Origin: Gaiellales bacterium
GTDB taxonomy: Bacteria; Actinomycetota; Thermoleophilia; Gaiellales; JAICJC01
Direction: 5' to 3'
Assembly: GCA_036273515.1 (NCBI GenBank)
Contig: DASUHM010000026.1
Location: 1-32,283 of the forward strand
Length of the DNA: 32,283 nucleotides
Shown in pieces: positions 1 through 7,180 of this stretch; within the stretch, counting starts at the first letter, position 1, and every line of letters starts with the position of its first letter. The translations under genes were made by a program, and so were the position numbers. Below the pieces are notes generated by a model. The model was not told where the DNA came from and made no database searches. It was given only the letters and a program-made list of their open reading frames with translations.

Positions 1-461
1 GCGGCGACCAGCGCGGCGACGACCAGGGAGAGCCCGACGAGGATGGGGGCAGCGTCGGCGTGCACCGGGCCGCGGATGCAGCGCAGGCCCATCCAGCCGA
101 GCCCCTCGTGGTAGTGGATGCACGACTCGACCAGCGCGAAGCCGAGGTTGGTGGCGAGGCCGAGGGCGACTGCGCGGGCGGCGATCCGCGCGGGCCGAAG
201 CGGCGCGGGGGCGGCCCAGCGGGCCAGGTCGAGCGCGCACCGCTCGCGCACGCCGATCGCCACCAGCCAGGCGCCGACCACGGCGACCGCCGCGGACGCC
301 GACAGCGCGACCGCGGCGATCCAGATGGGATCTGTGCCTCCGCCGCTGCCTGCCAGCTGCCGTGCGACCGCGTCGCCGGCAAGGGCGTACGCGATCTGGC
401 GCGCGATCGCGATCACGAGGATCGCGGCGAGCGTCCAGACGGCGATCCGGGCCCGGCTCAT
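1..461 (-). CDS. Membrane protein, C-terminal part cut off by window edge
   Basis: Unrecognised membrane protein that reads leftward and runs off the window with no stop. The ATG at 461 overlaps the stop of the upstream lipoprotein gene as ATGA (458-461), so the two are probably translationally coupled. The visible 153 residues begin MSRARIAVWTLAAILVIAIA, a hydrophobic segment (signal anchor or TM1). A second hydrophobic stretch lies near residues 45-65 and a third starts near residue 135. Between them is a short Cys/His-containing loop (SCIHYHEGLGWMGLRC). It is the last visible gene of a leftward run with lipoprotein and secreted-protein genes. No function is proposed; Cys/His residues and the nearby CtaG and SCO genes would fit metal handling, but that is only inference. 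Confidence 0.6.
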   Translation of the reverse strand, partial: MSRARIAVWTLAAILVIAIARQIAYALAGDAVARQLAGSGGGTDPIWIAAVALSASAAVAVVGAWLVAIGVRERCALDLARWAAPAPLRPARIAARAVALGLATNLGFALVESCIHYHEGLGWMGLRCIRGPVHADAAPILVGLSLVVAALVA

Positions 462-1306
462 CCGGCCACCTTGAGCGTGAACGGCGCGGTCAGGATCTGG
501 CCGTTCACCTTGCACTGCAGGAAGAGGCGCCAGGTGCCCGTCTCCGGCAGGAGCACGCCGACGTGCATCACCCCCGGCTGCGTCGAGCTCCCGGTGATCG
601 ACGTCGGGCCGCCGATGCTGGCGCAGCCGGCCTGGTTCGGCGCGCAGATGTGAGTGTGGAAGTAGGCCAGATCGCCCTCGTGGAAGAAGATCGCGTGGCC
701 CATCGCCCCGAACCAGGGCGTGAAGTCGGCGGGATGTCCGGCGGCGTCGCGGACGCTGACGTCGATCAGGGCGGCCTGGGCCAGATGCAGCTTCGGCAGG
801 CGCTCGATCGTGAACGTCCAGCCGCGGGTGGTGACGACCGGCTTGTACGGCGGGAGGGGGATCGGGTGATAGGCGCCGGCGACGTGGATCGTCTGGAAGA
901 GCTGGAAGTTCGTGTAGCCCGGCCCCTTCGTCTGCGGGTACACGTCGACCAGCACCCGGTACGGCCCCGGGTGGGGCAAGACCACGTGCTCGCTGATCTT
1001 GCCGTCGGGGCCGATCGGCGGGTGGCGGTGGATGATCGACGAGAGGTCGTCCCGGACGATGATGACGTGGACGCCGGTGTGCGGGCCAGGGCCGGTGCGG
1101 TAGTGGACGAGCGGCGCCCCGGAGGGCTGCGTGACGGTGAACGAGACCGTCACGGGCTGCCCCGCCTCGACGCTGCCCGCGGGCTGGAACCCCTGCAGGT
1201 GGTAGACCTTCGCCGCCGGGATCAGGGGCGCGCTGGGCGAGCCGCCGCCCCCGCCACAGCCCGCGACCAGGAGCGCCGGCGCCACCAGCCCGAGCGCCCG
1301 CCTCAT
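458..1306 (-). CDS. His-rich two-domain lipoprotein, probable heavy-metal-associated
   Basis: A 282-residue exported lipoprotein. It starts MRRALGLVAPALLVAGC, a short signal peptide with a lipobox (VAGC) and Cys17 as lipidation site, followed by a glycine linker. Two beta-rich repeats follow. The first contains GVHVIIVRDDLSSIIHRHPP and ends in HPGPYRVLVDVYP. The second contains GAMGHAIFFHEGDLAYFHTH and ends in GTWRLFLQCKVNGQILTAPF. This alternation of a hydrophobic strand, an HxH motif and a 'pGxYrv' strand resembles FixH/YtkA-like domains found near copper-handling genes; I am confident of the resemblance, not of a bound metal. ATG at 1306 was chosen because it gives the signal peptide and an ATGA overlap (1303-1306) with the upstream gene. 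The in-frame extension upstream is low-complexity shadow. Confidence 0.85.
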   Translation of the reverse strand: MRRALGLVAPALLVAGCGGGGGSPSAPLIPAAKVYHLQGFQPAGSVEAGQPVTVSFTVTQPSGAPLVHYRTGPGPHTGVHVIIVRDDLSSIIHRHPPIGPDGKISEHVVLPHPGPYRVLVDVYPQTKGPGYTNFQLFQTIHVAGAYHPIPLPPYKPVVTTRGWTFTIERLPKLHLAQAALIDVSVRDAAGHPADFTPWFGAMGHAIFFHEGDLAYFHTHICAPNQAGCASIGGPTSITGSSTQPGVMHVGVLLPETGTWRLFLQCKVNGQILTAPFTLKVAG

Positions 1307-1899
1307 GCCGTCGCCGCCTTTCCGCCGGCGAACACGTAGAGGTGGTGCGGCGGCACGTGGCGGCCGATCTCCACCACGATCTCGGCGTGGCGGCGAAGCG
1401 GTACCGCCCCCGGCCGGCCGGCGACCCGGCGGCCGCCGACGTAGACGCGGACGGCGCCCCTGGAGCGGAACCCGCACACGCGGTGCCGCCCGAGCGGCTG
1501 CCCCCACACGGCGAAGAGGTCGCCCAGCCGCAGGCCGCGGCCGGGGCGGTAGCGGACGACGCCCGTGGGGTCCGTCGTGCGCACGGGATAGGAGCAGCGG
1601 CCCCCGCGCACGGCGGCGCCGACGGCGTGGCGGGGCCGGGCGACGCCGATCCCCGGCGGCAGGATCAGGACGCGGCCGCGCGCGAACACCTCGACGTGCG
1701 CGTCCTGCCACCGTCCGGCGGCGGCCGTGCAGCGCAGCCCGGCGATGGGCGCGCCCCGGTCGGCGCGGGCGCCCGTGGAGAGCTCGAACGCGGGTCCGCG
1801 CCCGATCGGCGTGGCCACCGGCGCGGTCTGGTGCGCCGGCACGGCGCCGCCGAGGAGCGCAGCGGCGACCAGCCGCAGCAGCGCGGCGATCGCGGTCAT
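1303..1899 (-). CDS. Secreted protein of unknown function
   Basis: A 198-residue protein with an N-terminal signal peptide (MTAIAALLRLVAAALLGGAV, cleavage probably near AVPA). The mature part is rich in Arg and Gly, has two well-separated cysteines (near GLRC and GRCSYP) that could form a disulfide, and ends in HAEIVVEIGRHVPPHHLYVF, which resembles a beta-strand module seen in other high-GC actinobacterial secreted proteins. I do not recognise a family with a defined role. It overlaps the downstream lipoprotein gene by 4 nt (ATGA), so the two are probably co-translated. The 84-nt gap before it (1900-1983) holds only a weak -10 candidate (CAGATT, minus strand, just upstream of the start). Confidence 0.7.
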   Translation of the reverse strand: MTAIAALLRLVAAALLGGAVPAHQTAPVATPIGRGPAFELSTGARADRGAPIAGLRCTAAAGRWQDAHVEVFARGRVLILPPGIGVARPRHAVGAAVRGGRCSYPVRTTDPTGVVRYRPGRGLRLGDLFAVWGQPLGRHRVCGFRSRGAVRVYVGGRRVAGRPGAVPLRRHAEIVVEIGRHVPPHHLYVFAGGKAATA

Positions 1900-1983
1900 C
1901 CTGGAATCTGTGCCGATGCCGGCACGGGTCGCATCGAACTGTCTCCCACCTGCGGCCAGAGTCTCATGGCCGCGCCGACTCCT

Positions 1984-2562
1984 CTAGGACACGACGGCGA
2001 GCGGCGGAGCACGGCCCGGATGCGCACGCCCGCGGGGCGTGCGGAGCGGCGACGAGGCCGGGCGCGCGGCCACGGCGGGCGCCGTGCGGGCAAGCCGCGC
2101 GACGGCCGTGGCGATCGCCTCCGCCAGCGAGGCGCCGGCCGAGCCCAGCAGCCGCTCGACGCCGACGACGAGGGCGGCCGCAGCGAGCGCGAAGAGCACG
2201 TGGAGCGCGACGGGCGCGGGCGCCCCGCCGTGCGCGGCGAGCCCGGCGAGGATCAGGCCGACGTGTGCGCCGGCCTGGCAGACGAGCAGGACCGCGACGA
2301 GCGCCGACGCGCCGGGCGCCGTCTCGGGATCGAGCCGGGCGGCGAGCAGGTCGCCGCGGCGGACACGGGCGGCGCGGGCGGCGCGCGAGACGGCCGAGGC
2401 CAGCAGCGCGGCGACGCCGAGCGCGGCGAGGGCAGCGCCGGCGAGCGCGAAGAGGAGCGGGCGGCCGGCGCCGAGCGCGGCCGGGCCCTCATGGGCCGCG
2501 ACGGCGGAAACTCCGGAGAGACCGGTGACCGCCAGCGCCCGTGCGAGCCAGTTCACGCGCAT
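1984..2562 (-). CDS. Small integral membrane protein, first gene of leftward run
   Basis: A 192-residue protein with an N-terminal hydrophobic segment (residues 5-22, possible signal peptide) and about three further TM helices (roughly 33-56, 84-110 and 118-138). The C-terminal 50 residues are Ala/Arg/Pro-rich and probably cytoplasmic. No family recognised. The ATG at 2562 lies 7 nt after a minus-strand CATACT box (2570-2575), matching the leaderless pattern seen elsewhere in this window, and heads the run that continues into the secreted protein, lipoprotein and truncated membrane protein. GC3 bias supports it being coding. What it does is unknown; a supporting role for the exported proteins downstream is only a guess. 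Confidence 0.65.
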   Translation of the reverse strand: MRVNWLARALAVTGLSGVSAVAAHEGPAALGAGRPLLFALAGAALAALGVAALLASAVSRAARAARVRRGDLLAARLDPETAPGASALVAVLLVCQAGAHVGLILAGLAAHGGAPAPVALHVLFALAAAALVVGVERLLGSAGASLAEAIATAVARLARTAPAVAARPASSPLRTPRGRAHPGRAPPLAVVS

Positions 2563-2569
2563 CCGAAGG

Positions 2570-2575
2570 AGTATG
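2570..2575 (-). promoter_or_regulatory. -10 box of leaderless promoter
   Basis: Minus-strand CATACT lies 7 nt before the ATG at 2562, so the transcript would begin at or near the start codon. No clear -35 is visible. Confidence 0.4.
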
Positions 2576-2581
2576 CCAAAC

Positions 2582-3292
2582 CTACTCGTCCGCTTCCGTT
2601 GGCCGGTTCCGGCGGACGCCGACGCCGATGAGCGCGATCGCCGCGAGTGCCGCCACGACCAGGCCTCCGGCCAACCCGATCGATGTGAACGACGTGCCCG
2701 ACCCGGACGACCCCGACCCGGACGGCTCCACCTTCGCGATCGGCCCCTTGATCGGGTGGCCGGCCGCGGCCGAGATCGCCTTGACGGCCGTCACGCCGGC
2801 TGCCGTCAGGGTGTCCGGATCGTTCGTGCCGGGCGGCTGGAGCGGCTTCACCGCCCGCTCGAGCGGCCCGATCGGACGGGGGATGAAGCGCTTCTTGTCG
2901 CGCGACAGCCGCCCGCCCGGGGCGACCCCGAAGCCCTGCGGCATCACGACGACGAGCGCGCCGAGGTACCCGGCCGAGCGCAGCTCGGCGTCGAGGAACT
3001 TGGCGTAGAGCTGCGGCTTCGCGTACAGCTCCGGGTCGGCGCCGAGGTCGCGGCGCGACTGGATCACCGCCACCCGGATCGTGTAGCCCGCCTTCCTGGC
3101 AGCAGCCACGGCGCCGAGCAGCTCCGCCTTCGCGTCGTTCGACGGCGGCGCGTAGGGGAAGAACGCCGGCTGGAACAGGAGCACGTCGCTGGCCGGATCG
3201 CCGTCCGCCATGGCCGGGGTGGCCGTCGCCGCACGGGCCGCAAGAGCCAGCGAGACCGCGAGCACCACGCACGCGAGCAGCCTTCGGGCCAT
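2582..3292 (-). CDS. TPM-domain-like exported, C-terminally anchored protein
   Basis: A 236-residue protein with a signal peptide (MARRLLACVVLAVSLALAAR), a globular domain (about 35-165), a Ser/Gly linker and a C-terminal TM helix (about 203-228, SIGLAGGLVVAALAAIALIG) followed by a basic tail. The globular part, with AGYTIRVAVIQSRRDLG, then YAKFLDAEL and GALVVVMPQGFGV, resembles the alpha/beta arrangement of TPM (DUF477) domains: a 'vavi.s..dl' strand and later 'lvvv.p.g' strand. The match is by eye and moderate. The topology places the domain outside the membrane. ATG 3292 was chosen because it gives the signal peptide and sits 8 nt from a TACTCT -10 box. It is divergent from ctaG, 24 nt apart. 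Confidence 0.78.
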   Translation of the reverse strand: MARRLLACVVLAVSLALAARAATATPAMADGDPASDVLLFQPAFFPYAPPSNDAKAELLGAVAAARKAGYTIRVAVIQSRRDLGADPELYAKPQLYAKFLDAELRSAGYLGALVVVMPQGFGVAPGGRLSRDKKRFIPRPIGPLERAVKPLQPPGTNDPDTLTAAGVTAVKAISAAAGHPIKGPIAKVEPSGSGSSGSGTSFTSIGLAGGLVVAALAAIALIGVGVRRNRPTEADE

Positions 3293-3300
3293 TGGCTCGG

Positions 3301-3310
3301 AGAGTAGTGT
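3301..3310. promoter_or_regulatory. Overlapping divergent -10 boxes
   Basis: The 10 bp agagtagtgt reads TACTCT on the minus strand (3306-3301, 8 nt before ATG 3292) and TAGTGT on the plus strand (3305-3310, 6 nt before GTG 3317). Both have the TANNNT form, so one element may serve both genes with mutually exclusive polymerase binding. Confidence 0.5.
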
Positions 3311-3316
3311 CCATCC

Positions 3317-4084
3317 GTGGTGCACCCCTGGCAGTTCGTATTCGACCCGGCGTGGATCGTGGGGCTCGTCGTGATCGCCGCCGACTACGTCGTCGTGGTG
3401 CGGGCGTACGAGCGGCGGGGCCGGCCGGTGCCCACGTGGCGGCGGTGGGCGTTCGCCGCCGCGATCACGGTGACGGCGCTGGCGCTGTTCTCGCCGATCG
3501 AGCACCTGGCGCTGCACTCGATGCTGAGCTTCCATCTGCTCCAGAACGTCATGCTGGGCGACTGGGCGCCACCGCTCTTCCTGCTCGGCCTGAGCGCCGC
3601 GATGGCGCGCGACCTGGCCCGGCGGCGCTGGGTGGGGATGCTCGCGAACCCGCCGGTCGCGCTCGCGATCTGGCTCGTCGTCTGGTACGCGACCCACATC
3701 CCGGCCTTCTACGACTACGCCCTGCGGCACGAGTGGGCGCTCGGGTTCGAGCACCTCGCGTTCCTGATCTCCGGCCTCATCTTCTGGTGGCCTGAAATCG
3801 TTTCCGGCTACCTGTCCCCGGTGGGCAAGGTGTCGTACCTGGCGATCGCGTTCCTGGCCATCAGCCCGCTCAGCCTCTTCATCTACCTGGCCAACTCGCC
3901 GCTCTACAGCTTCTACGAGCACACCCCGAAGCTGGGCAACATCAGCGCCCTGGCCGACCAGCAGATCGCGGGCGTCGCGATGGCGATCGAGTCGAACGTC
4001 GTGCTCCTGACCGTGATCGCGTTCGCCCTGATGCGGCTGCTCTCCGACGCGCCCACGCCGGACGGCCCCGCGGACGTCGCTTAG
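3317..4084 (+). CDS. ctaG: Cytochrome c oxidase assembly factor CtaG (caa3 type)
   Basis: A 255-residue polytopic membrane protein of the caa3_CtaG family, needed for assembly of the copper centre of caa3-type cytochrome oxidase. About seven TM helices are visible. Family-like features are the FSPIEHLALHSMLSFHLLQN stretch in the early helices, with several conserved His residues, the WYATHIPAFYDYAL region and the FLISGLIFWWPEI helix. Length fits the family. Start: GTG GTG at 3317/3320, with TAGTGT 6 nt upstream of the first. It is convergent with the SCO gene; the stops share TTAG (4081-4084). The SCO neighbour strongly supports a copper delivery/oxidase assembly role. No oxidase subunit genes are in the window. 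Confidence 0.92.
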   Translation: MVHPWQFVFDPAWIVGLVVIAADYVVVVRAYERRGRPVPTWRRWAFAAAITVTALALFSPIEHLALHSMLSFHLLQNVMLGDWAPPLFLLGLSAAMARDLARRRWVGMLANPPVALAIWLVVWYATHIPAFYDYALRHEWALGFEHLAFLISGLIFWWPEIVSGYLSPVGKVSYLAIAFLAISPLSLFIYLANSPLYSFYEHTPKLGNISALADQQIAGVAMAIESNVVLLTVIAFALMRLLSDAPTPDGPADVA

Positions 4085-4776
4085 CCGATCGAGGAGATGG
4101 CCGACGCCACGGCCGCCGGCCGGAACGGCGGCAGGTATCCGTACCGCTCCCGCCCGTCTCGGTCGATCACGTAGAGCGCGATCGTGTGGACGACGCTGCC
4201 CGCGACGCGGATGGTCGTCTTCCCGGTCTGGACGGCCTGACCGTGACTCAGGCGCACGCCGATGTGGTACGCCTTCCACACCGGCGCGAGCGTCGCCCGC
4301 GTCCCCAGCAGCCAGCGCCACGGCTGCGTCCAGCCCGCCTGGCGGACGAACTTCGCCACCGAGGCGCGGGTGTCGGCCGGGTTCACGCTGATCACGACGA
4401 GCTCCGGGCGCCTGCCCGCCGGCAGGCGCTTCTGTACCGCGGCCAGCTGGGCGCCCTCGATCGGGCACAGGTTGGTGCAGCGCGAGTCGAGGAACGTGAG
4501 CAGCACGGTGTGCCCGTGCAGCGACGCGAGGCTGGTCATCCGACCGTCCTGGTCGGGCAGGCGCACGGCCGGCGCGGGGGTGTTCGGGAGCGTCCAGCGC
4601 AGGCCCGAGGGGCCCGACCCGTTCGACCCAGACGCCGCGGCGCCGTTCGAGTCCGGCGAGATCGCCAGGAGCACCCCGAGCGCGATGCCGGCGACGACGA
4701 GCGCGAGCACGGCCGCCTCGATCGCCGCCCGCCTCCTCGGCGGGCCGCCAACGGACTGCGGGGACGCGCCGGCCAC
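4081..4776 (-). CDS. SCO1/SenC family copper chaperone, membrane-anchored thioredoxin fold
   Basis: A 231-residue protein with a TM anchor (about 18-39), a Gly/Ser linker and a SCO domain. The copper ligands are visible: CxxxC as Cys100 and Cys104 (SRCTNLCP) and the distal His in VVHTIALYVIDRDG. The domain sits outside the membrane and is expected to load Cu into CuA of cytochrome oxidase or act as a thiol-disulfide reductant. Start: GTG 4776 gives a sensible anchor and lies 6 nt after a minus-strand TATCTT box; an ATG at 4815 is possible but would overlap the divergent gene. It shares overlapping stops with ctaG, its functional partner. Confidence 0.92.
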   Translation of the reverse strand: MAGASPQSVGGPPRRRAAIEAAVLALVVAGIALGVLLAISPDSNGAAASGSNGSGPSGLRWTLPNTPAPAVRLPDQDGRMTSLASLHGHTVLLTFLDSRCTNLCPIEGAQLAAVQKRLPAGRRPELVVISVNPADTRASVAKFVRQAGWTQPWRWLLGTRATLAPVWKAYHIGVRLSHGQAVQTGKTTIRVAGSVVHTIALYVIDRDGRERYGYLPPFRPAAVASAISSIG

Positions 4777-4781
4777 ACCCC

Positions 4782-4788
4782 CAAGATA
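4782..4788. promoter_or_regulatory. Possible overlapping divergent -10 boxes
   Basis: Minus strand TATCTT (4788-4783) lies 6 nt before GTG 4776. Plus strand CAAGAT (4782-4787) lies 8 nt before GTG 4796. The starts are 19 nt apart, so transcripts from both would be leaderless. The plus-strand box is weak. Confidence 0.35.
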
Positions 4789-4795
4789 GCGGGCC

Positions 4796-5866
4796 GTGGT
4801 AGAAGTGACGAGCATCGTGGGGGACCGCAGCCCGTCCCGGACGGCGTCGATCGCACGCCGGTCGGCGCTCCTCGCCGTCGCCCTCGCCCTCGTGGCGCCG
4901 GCGACCGCGTACGCGCACACGGGCGGGCGCATCGCCACCGACTTCGAGGCCCGCGTCATCGGCCTCGCGCCGCGCGCGCCCGGCGTCCGCGCCCGGGTGC
5001 TCGGCGGCGACGTGAAGCTCGAGCTGACCGTGTCCGGCGGCCAGGACGTCGTCGTCCTCGGACTGCTCGGCGAGCCGTTCCTGCGCTTCTCGCCGGCCGG
5101 GGTCGCCGCCAACGCCGCGTCGCCGACCGCCTGGTCGACCGGAGTCGTCGGGAGCTCGGACGCCGTGAAGTCGGCGTCCGGCCCGGCCTGGCGCCGGGTG
5201 TCGTCGGGGCACACCTACGCCTGGCACGAGAACCGCCTGCGCCCGCGCCCGTCCGTACCGGGCGGAGGGGCGACGCCGCGGCGCGTGGCGCAGTGGTCGA
5301 TCCCGCTCGTCGTCGACGGCCGGCGGACGCGCCTGGCCGGGTGGGAGTGGTACGCGAGCGGCCCACCCCCGTGGCCGTGGCTGGCGGCGTGGCTCGTGCC
5401 GCTCGCCGCGACGATCGTCGCGGTGCGGTACGGCCGCCGCCGGCTCCATCGACAGCTCGCCGCCGTGCTCGTCCCCGTCGCCGTCGGCGCCTGGCTGGCC
5501 GGCTGGATCGGGATCCTGCTCGACGGGGGAGCCTCGGCGCTCGTGCTCGCCCTGGCCGCGGCGTACGCGGCCGTCACGATCCTGCTCGTCGCCGCCGCCC
5601 TGGCCGCGGCGTCCGGGAACGCGCGGATGGCGGTCGCCGGCACCGTCGGGGCCCTGGCCGCCGTCTTCACGCTGCCCGAGATCGAGGCGTTCACGCGCGG
5701 GTTCGTCCTCTCCGCGCTGCCGGCCACGGCCGCCCGGGCGGCCGCGATCGTCTCGTTCACCGCCGGCCTTGCCCTCGTCGCCGCGTGCGTCCCGGCGATG
5801 GCCGACATCCTGCGCGACGACCCGCTCCGCCGCCGGCTTCTGGCGGGGACGCCTGACGACGGCTAG
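4796..5866 (+). CDS. Exported/membrane protein linked to SCO gene, unknown function
   Basis: A 356-residue protein. It has a signal peptide ending in ATAYA-HTGG, an extracytoplasmic beta-rich domain (about 40-195: DVKLELTVSGGQDVVVLGLL, then RFSPAGVAAN, then GHTYAWHENRL), and a C-terminal membrane domain with about five helices (roughly 200-345). Such 'signal peptide, HTGG, SCO-adjacent' proteins are common in high-GC actinobacteria, but I do not know a tested role. The His at the mature N-terminus and the HTYAWHE motif might bind metal. Possible starts are GTG 4796, 4805 and 4817; none has a good ribosome binding site, so the first 7 residues are uncertain. It is divergent from the SCO gene. 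Confidence 0.75.
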   Translation: MVEVTSIVGDRSPSRTASIARRSALLAVALALVAPATAYAHTGGRIATDFEARVIGLAPRAPGVRARVLGGDVKLELTVSGGQDVVVLGLLGEPFLRFSPAGVAANAASPTAWSTGVVGSSDAVKSASGPAWRRVSSGHTYAWHENRLRPRPSVPGGGATPRRVAQWSIPLVVDGRRTRLAGWEWYASGPPPWPWLAAWLVPLAATIVAVRYGRRRLHRQLAAVLVPVAVGAWLAGWIGILLDGGASALVLALAAAYAAVTILLVAAALAAASGNARMAVAGTVGALAAVFTLPEIEAFTRGFVLSALPATAARAAAIVSFTAGLALVAACVPAMADILRDDPLRRRLLAGTPDDG

Positions 5867-5889
5867 ATTATCCCCGTGGCACCGACTTC

Positions 5890-5941
5890 CGACAGTTGAC
5901 CGGCGCGCGGCGCACCGCGCGCCGCAGCAACCCCGCCGTCG
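5890..5941 (+). promoter_or_regulatory. Structured leader with long hairpin before MFS gene
   Basis: A perfect 10-bp stem, cggcgcgcgg (5901-5910) with ccgcgcgccg (5915-5924), is closed by a CGCA tetraloop. It is extended outward by GTTG (5895-5898) with CAAC (5928-5931) and CGAC (5890-5893) with GTCG (5938-5941). The structure ends 6 nt before AGGAG (5948-5952), which precedes the MFS start. There is no T run, so it may be a U-less terminator of the upstream gene or a leader controlling the MFS gene. TAGATT (5864-5869) is a possible -10. Confidence 0.5.
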
Positions 5942-5959
5942 ACCGTTCAGGAGTCACCC

Positions 5960-7180
5960 GTGTCCACCCAGCCTCGCATCGCAATCCGCCGCCTCGCCGC
6001 CGCCCGCGTCATCTCGGTGACGGGCACGGAGGCTGCCTGGATCGCGCTGATGGTGGCGATCTACGCGTCGACGCACTCGACCGCGTGGATGTCCGCCGCG
6101 CTGTTCGCCGCGATCGGCGCCGAGGGCGTGGCGACGTCGCTCCTGGGCACGCTCGGCGACCGCTTCGACCGCCGCCGGGTGATGCTCGCGTCGGAGCTCT
6201 GCGCAGCGGTCGTCGCGGTCGCGATGGCGATCACCGGCAGCCCGCTCGGGCTGGTCGTGCTCGCGCTGATGAGTGCCGTCGCCCAGTCGCCGTACATGTC
6301 GGCCTCGACGGCCGCCGTGCCGAACCTGGTCGAGCCGCACGACGTCGCCTGGGCCAACAGCACGATCTCGATCGGCCGCAACGCGGGCGCCCTGCTCGGC
6401 CCCATGCTGGGCGGCGCGATCGCGGGCTTCGTCTCGCCGTCGGCCGTCTTCGCCGGGAACGCCGCCTGCTTCGCCCTGTCGGCGGCCCTGATCTGGTCGG
6501 TGCGCGGCACGTTTGCCGATCCCAACCGGGCTGACGCCGACGCGCATGCGGGCGTCCGGGCCGGCTTTCGGTTCGTCATGGCCGACCCGGTGCTGCGCCT
6601 GATCCTGCTCGCCTGGGTGGTGCTGCTCTTCCTGCTCGGACCGATCCTGGTGGCCGAGCTACCGCTGGCCCGCTCGTTCGGCGTCGGCTCGGTCGGCTAC
6701 GGCTTCCTGGCCGCCTGCTGGGGCGGCGGCGCCATCGCCGGGTCGTTCCTCGGCCGTCGCCTGGCCGAGCGGAATGAGCGGGCGACCATGGTCGTCGGCT
6801 GCGCGTTCATCGGCGCGGGCTTCGCGGCCGTCGCCGCGGCGCCGGCGTTCGCGTTCGCGCTCATGGGCATGGCGACCGCCGGCCTCGCCGACGGCGCCGT
6901 GATGGTGTCCGAGCAGGGCATCCTGCAGCGGCGCACGCCCGACGCCGTCCGCTCGCGGGCGACTGCGGCGACCGAGGCGGCCGCGATGAGCGCGTTCGCG
7001 CTCTCGTTCCCGACCGCCGGCTTCATGCTGCACCTGATCGGCGTGCGTGGCGTCTACGTGCTCGCGGCGGCCGGCTGCGCCGTGGCCACCCTCGTGCTCG
7101 TCTCGGCGATGCGCGAGCTGGCCGACGCCGAGCCCACAGCCGCCGAGGAGCCGGTCGGGGAGCTGGGCGAGGCGGCTTAG
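5960..7180 (+). CDS. MFS transporter, drug-efflux-like
   Basis: A 406-residue major facilitator with about 12 TM helices. The loop 2-3 signature is clear (GDRFDRRRVMLASE, motif A), and the fourth-fifth helix region contains NAGALLGPMLGGAIAG, typical of the MFS_3 / enterobactin-exporter-like group. It probably exports a small molecule by proton antiport; the substrate cannot be read from sequence. GTG 5960 is preceded by AGGAG (5948-5952), one of the few real ribosome binding sites in the window, matching a transcript with a structured leader. Its stop overlaps that of the convergent GGDEF-EAL gene as TTAG (7177-7180). Confidence 0.92.
   Translation: MSTQPRIAIRRLAAARVISVTGTEAAWIALMVAIYASTHSTAWMSAALFAAIGAEGVATSLLGTLGDRFDRRRVMLASELCAAVVAVAMAITGSPLGLVVLALMSAVAQSPYMSASTAAVPNLVEPHDVAWANSTISIGRNAGALLGPMLGGAIAGFVSPSAVFAGNAACFALSAALIWSVRGTFADPNRADADAHAGVRAGFRFVMADPVLRLILLAWVVLLFLLGPILVAELPLARSFGVGSVGYGFLAACWGGGAIAGSFLGRRLAERNERATMVVGCAFIGAGFAAVAAAPAFAFALMGMATAGLADGAVMVSEQGILQRRTPDAVRSRATAATEAAAMSAFALSFPTAGFMLHLIGVRGVYVLAAAGCAVATLVLVSAMRELADAEPTAAEEPVGELGEAA

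Noticed and set aside
2582-5449. Very long open frames opposite or across real genes (for example 2582-5449, 12799-15111, 18190-21324 on the minus strand)
   Set aside because: Products are Arg/Ala/Gly/Pro-rich with no domains, as expected of antisense frames in GC-rich DNA; only the parts given as genes have family signatures.
5890-5941. SAM-type riboswitch because of the CAGCAACCCC stretch
   Set aside because: Too short; no additional stems or pseudoknot partner before the start codon.
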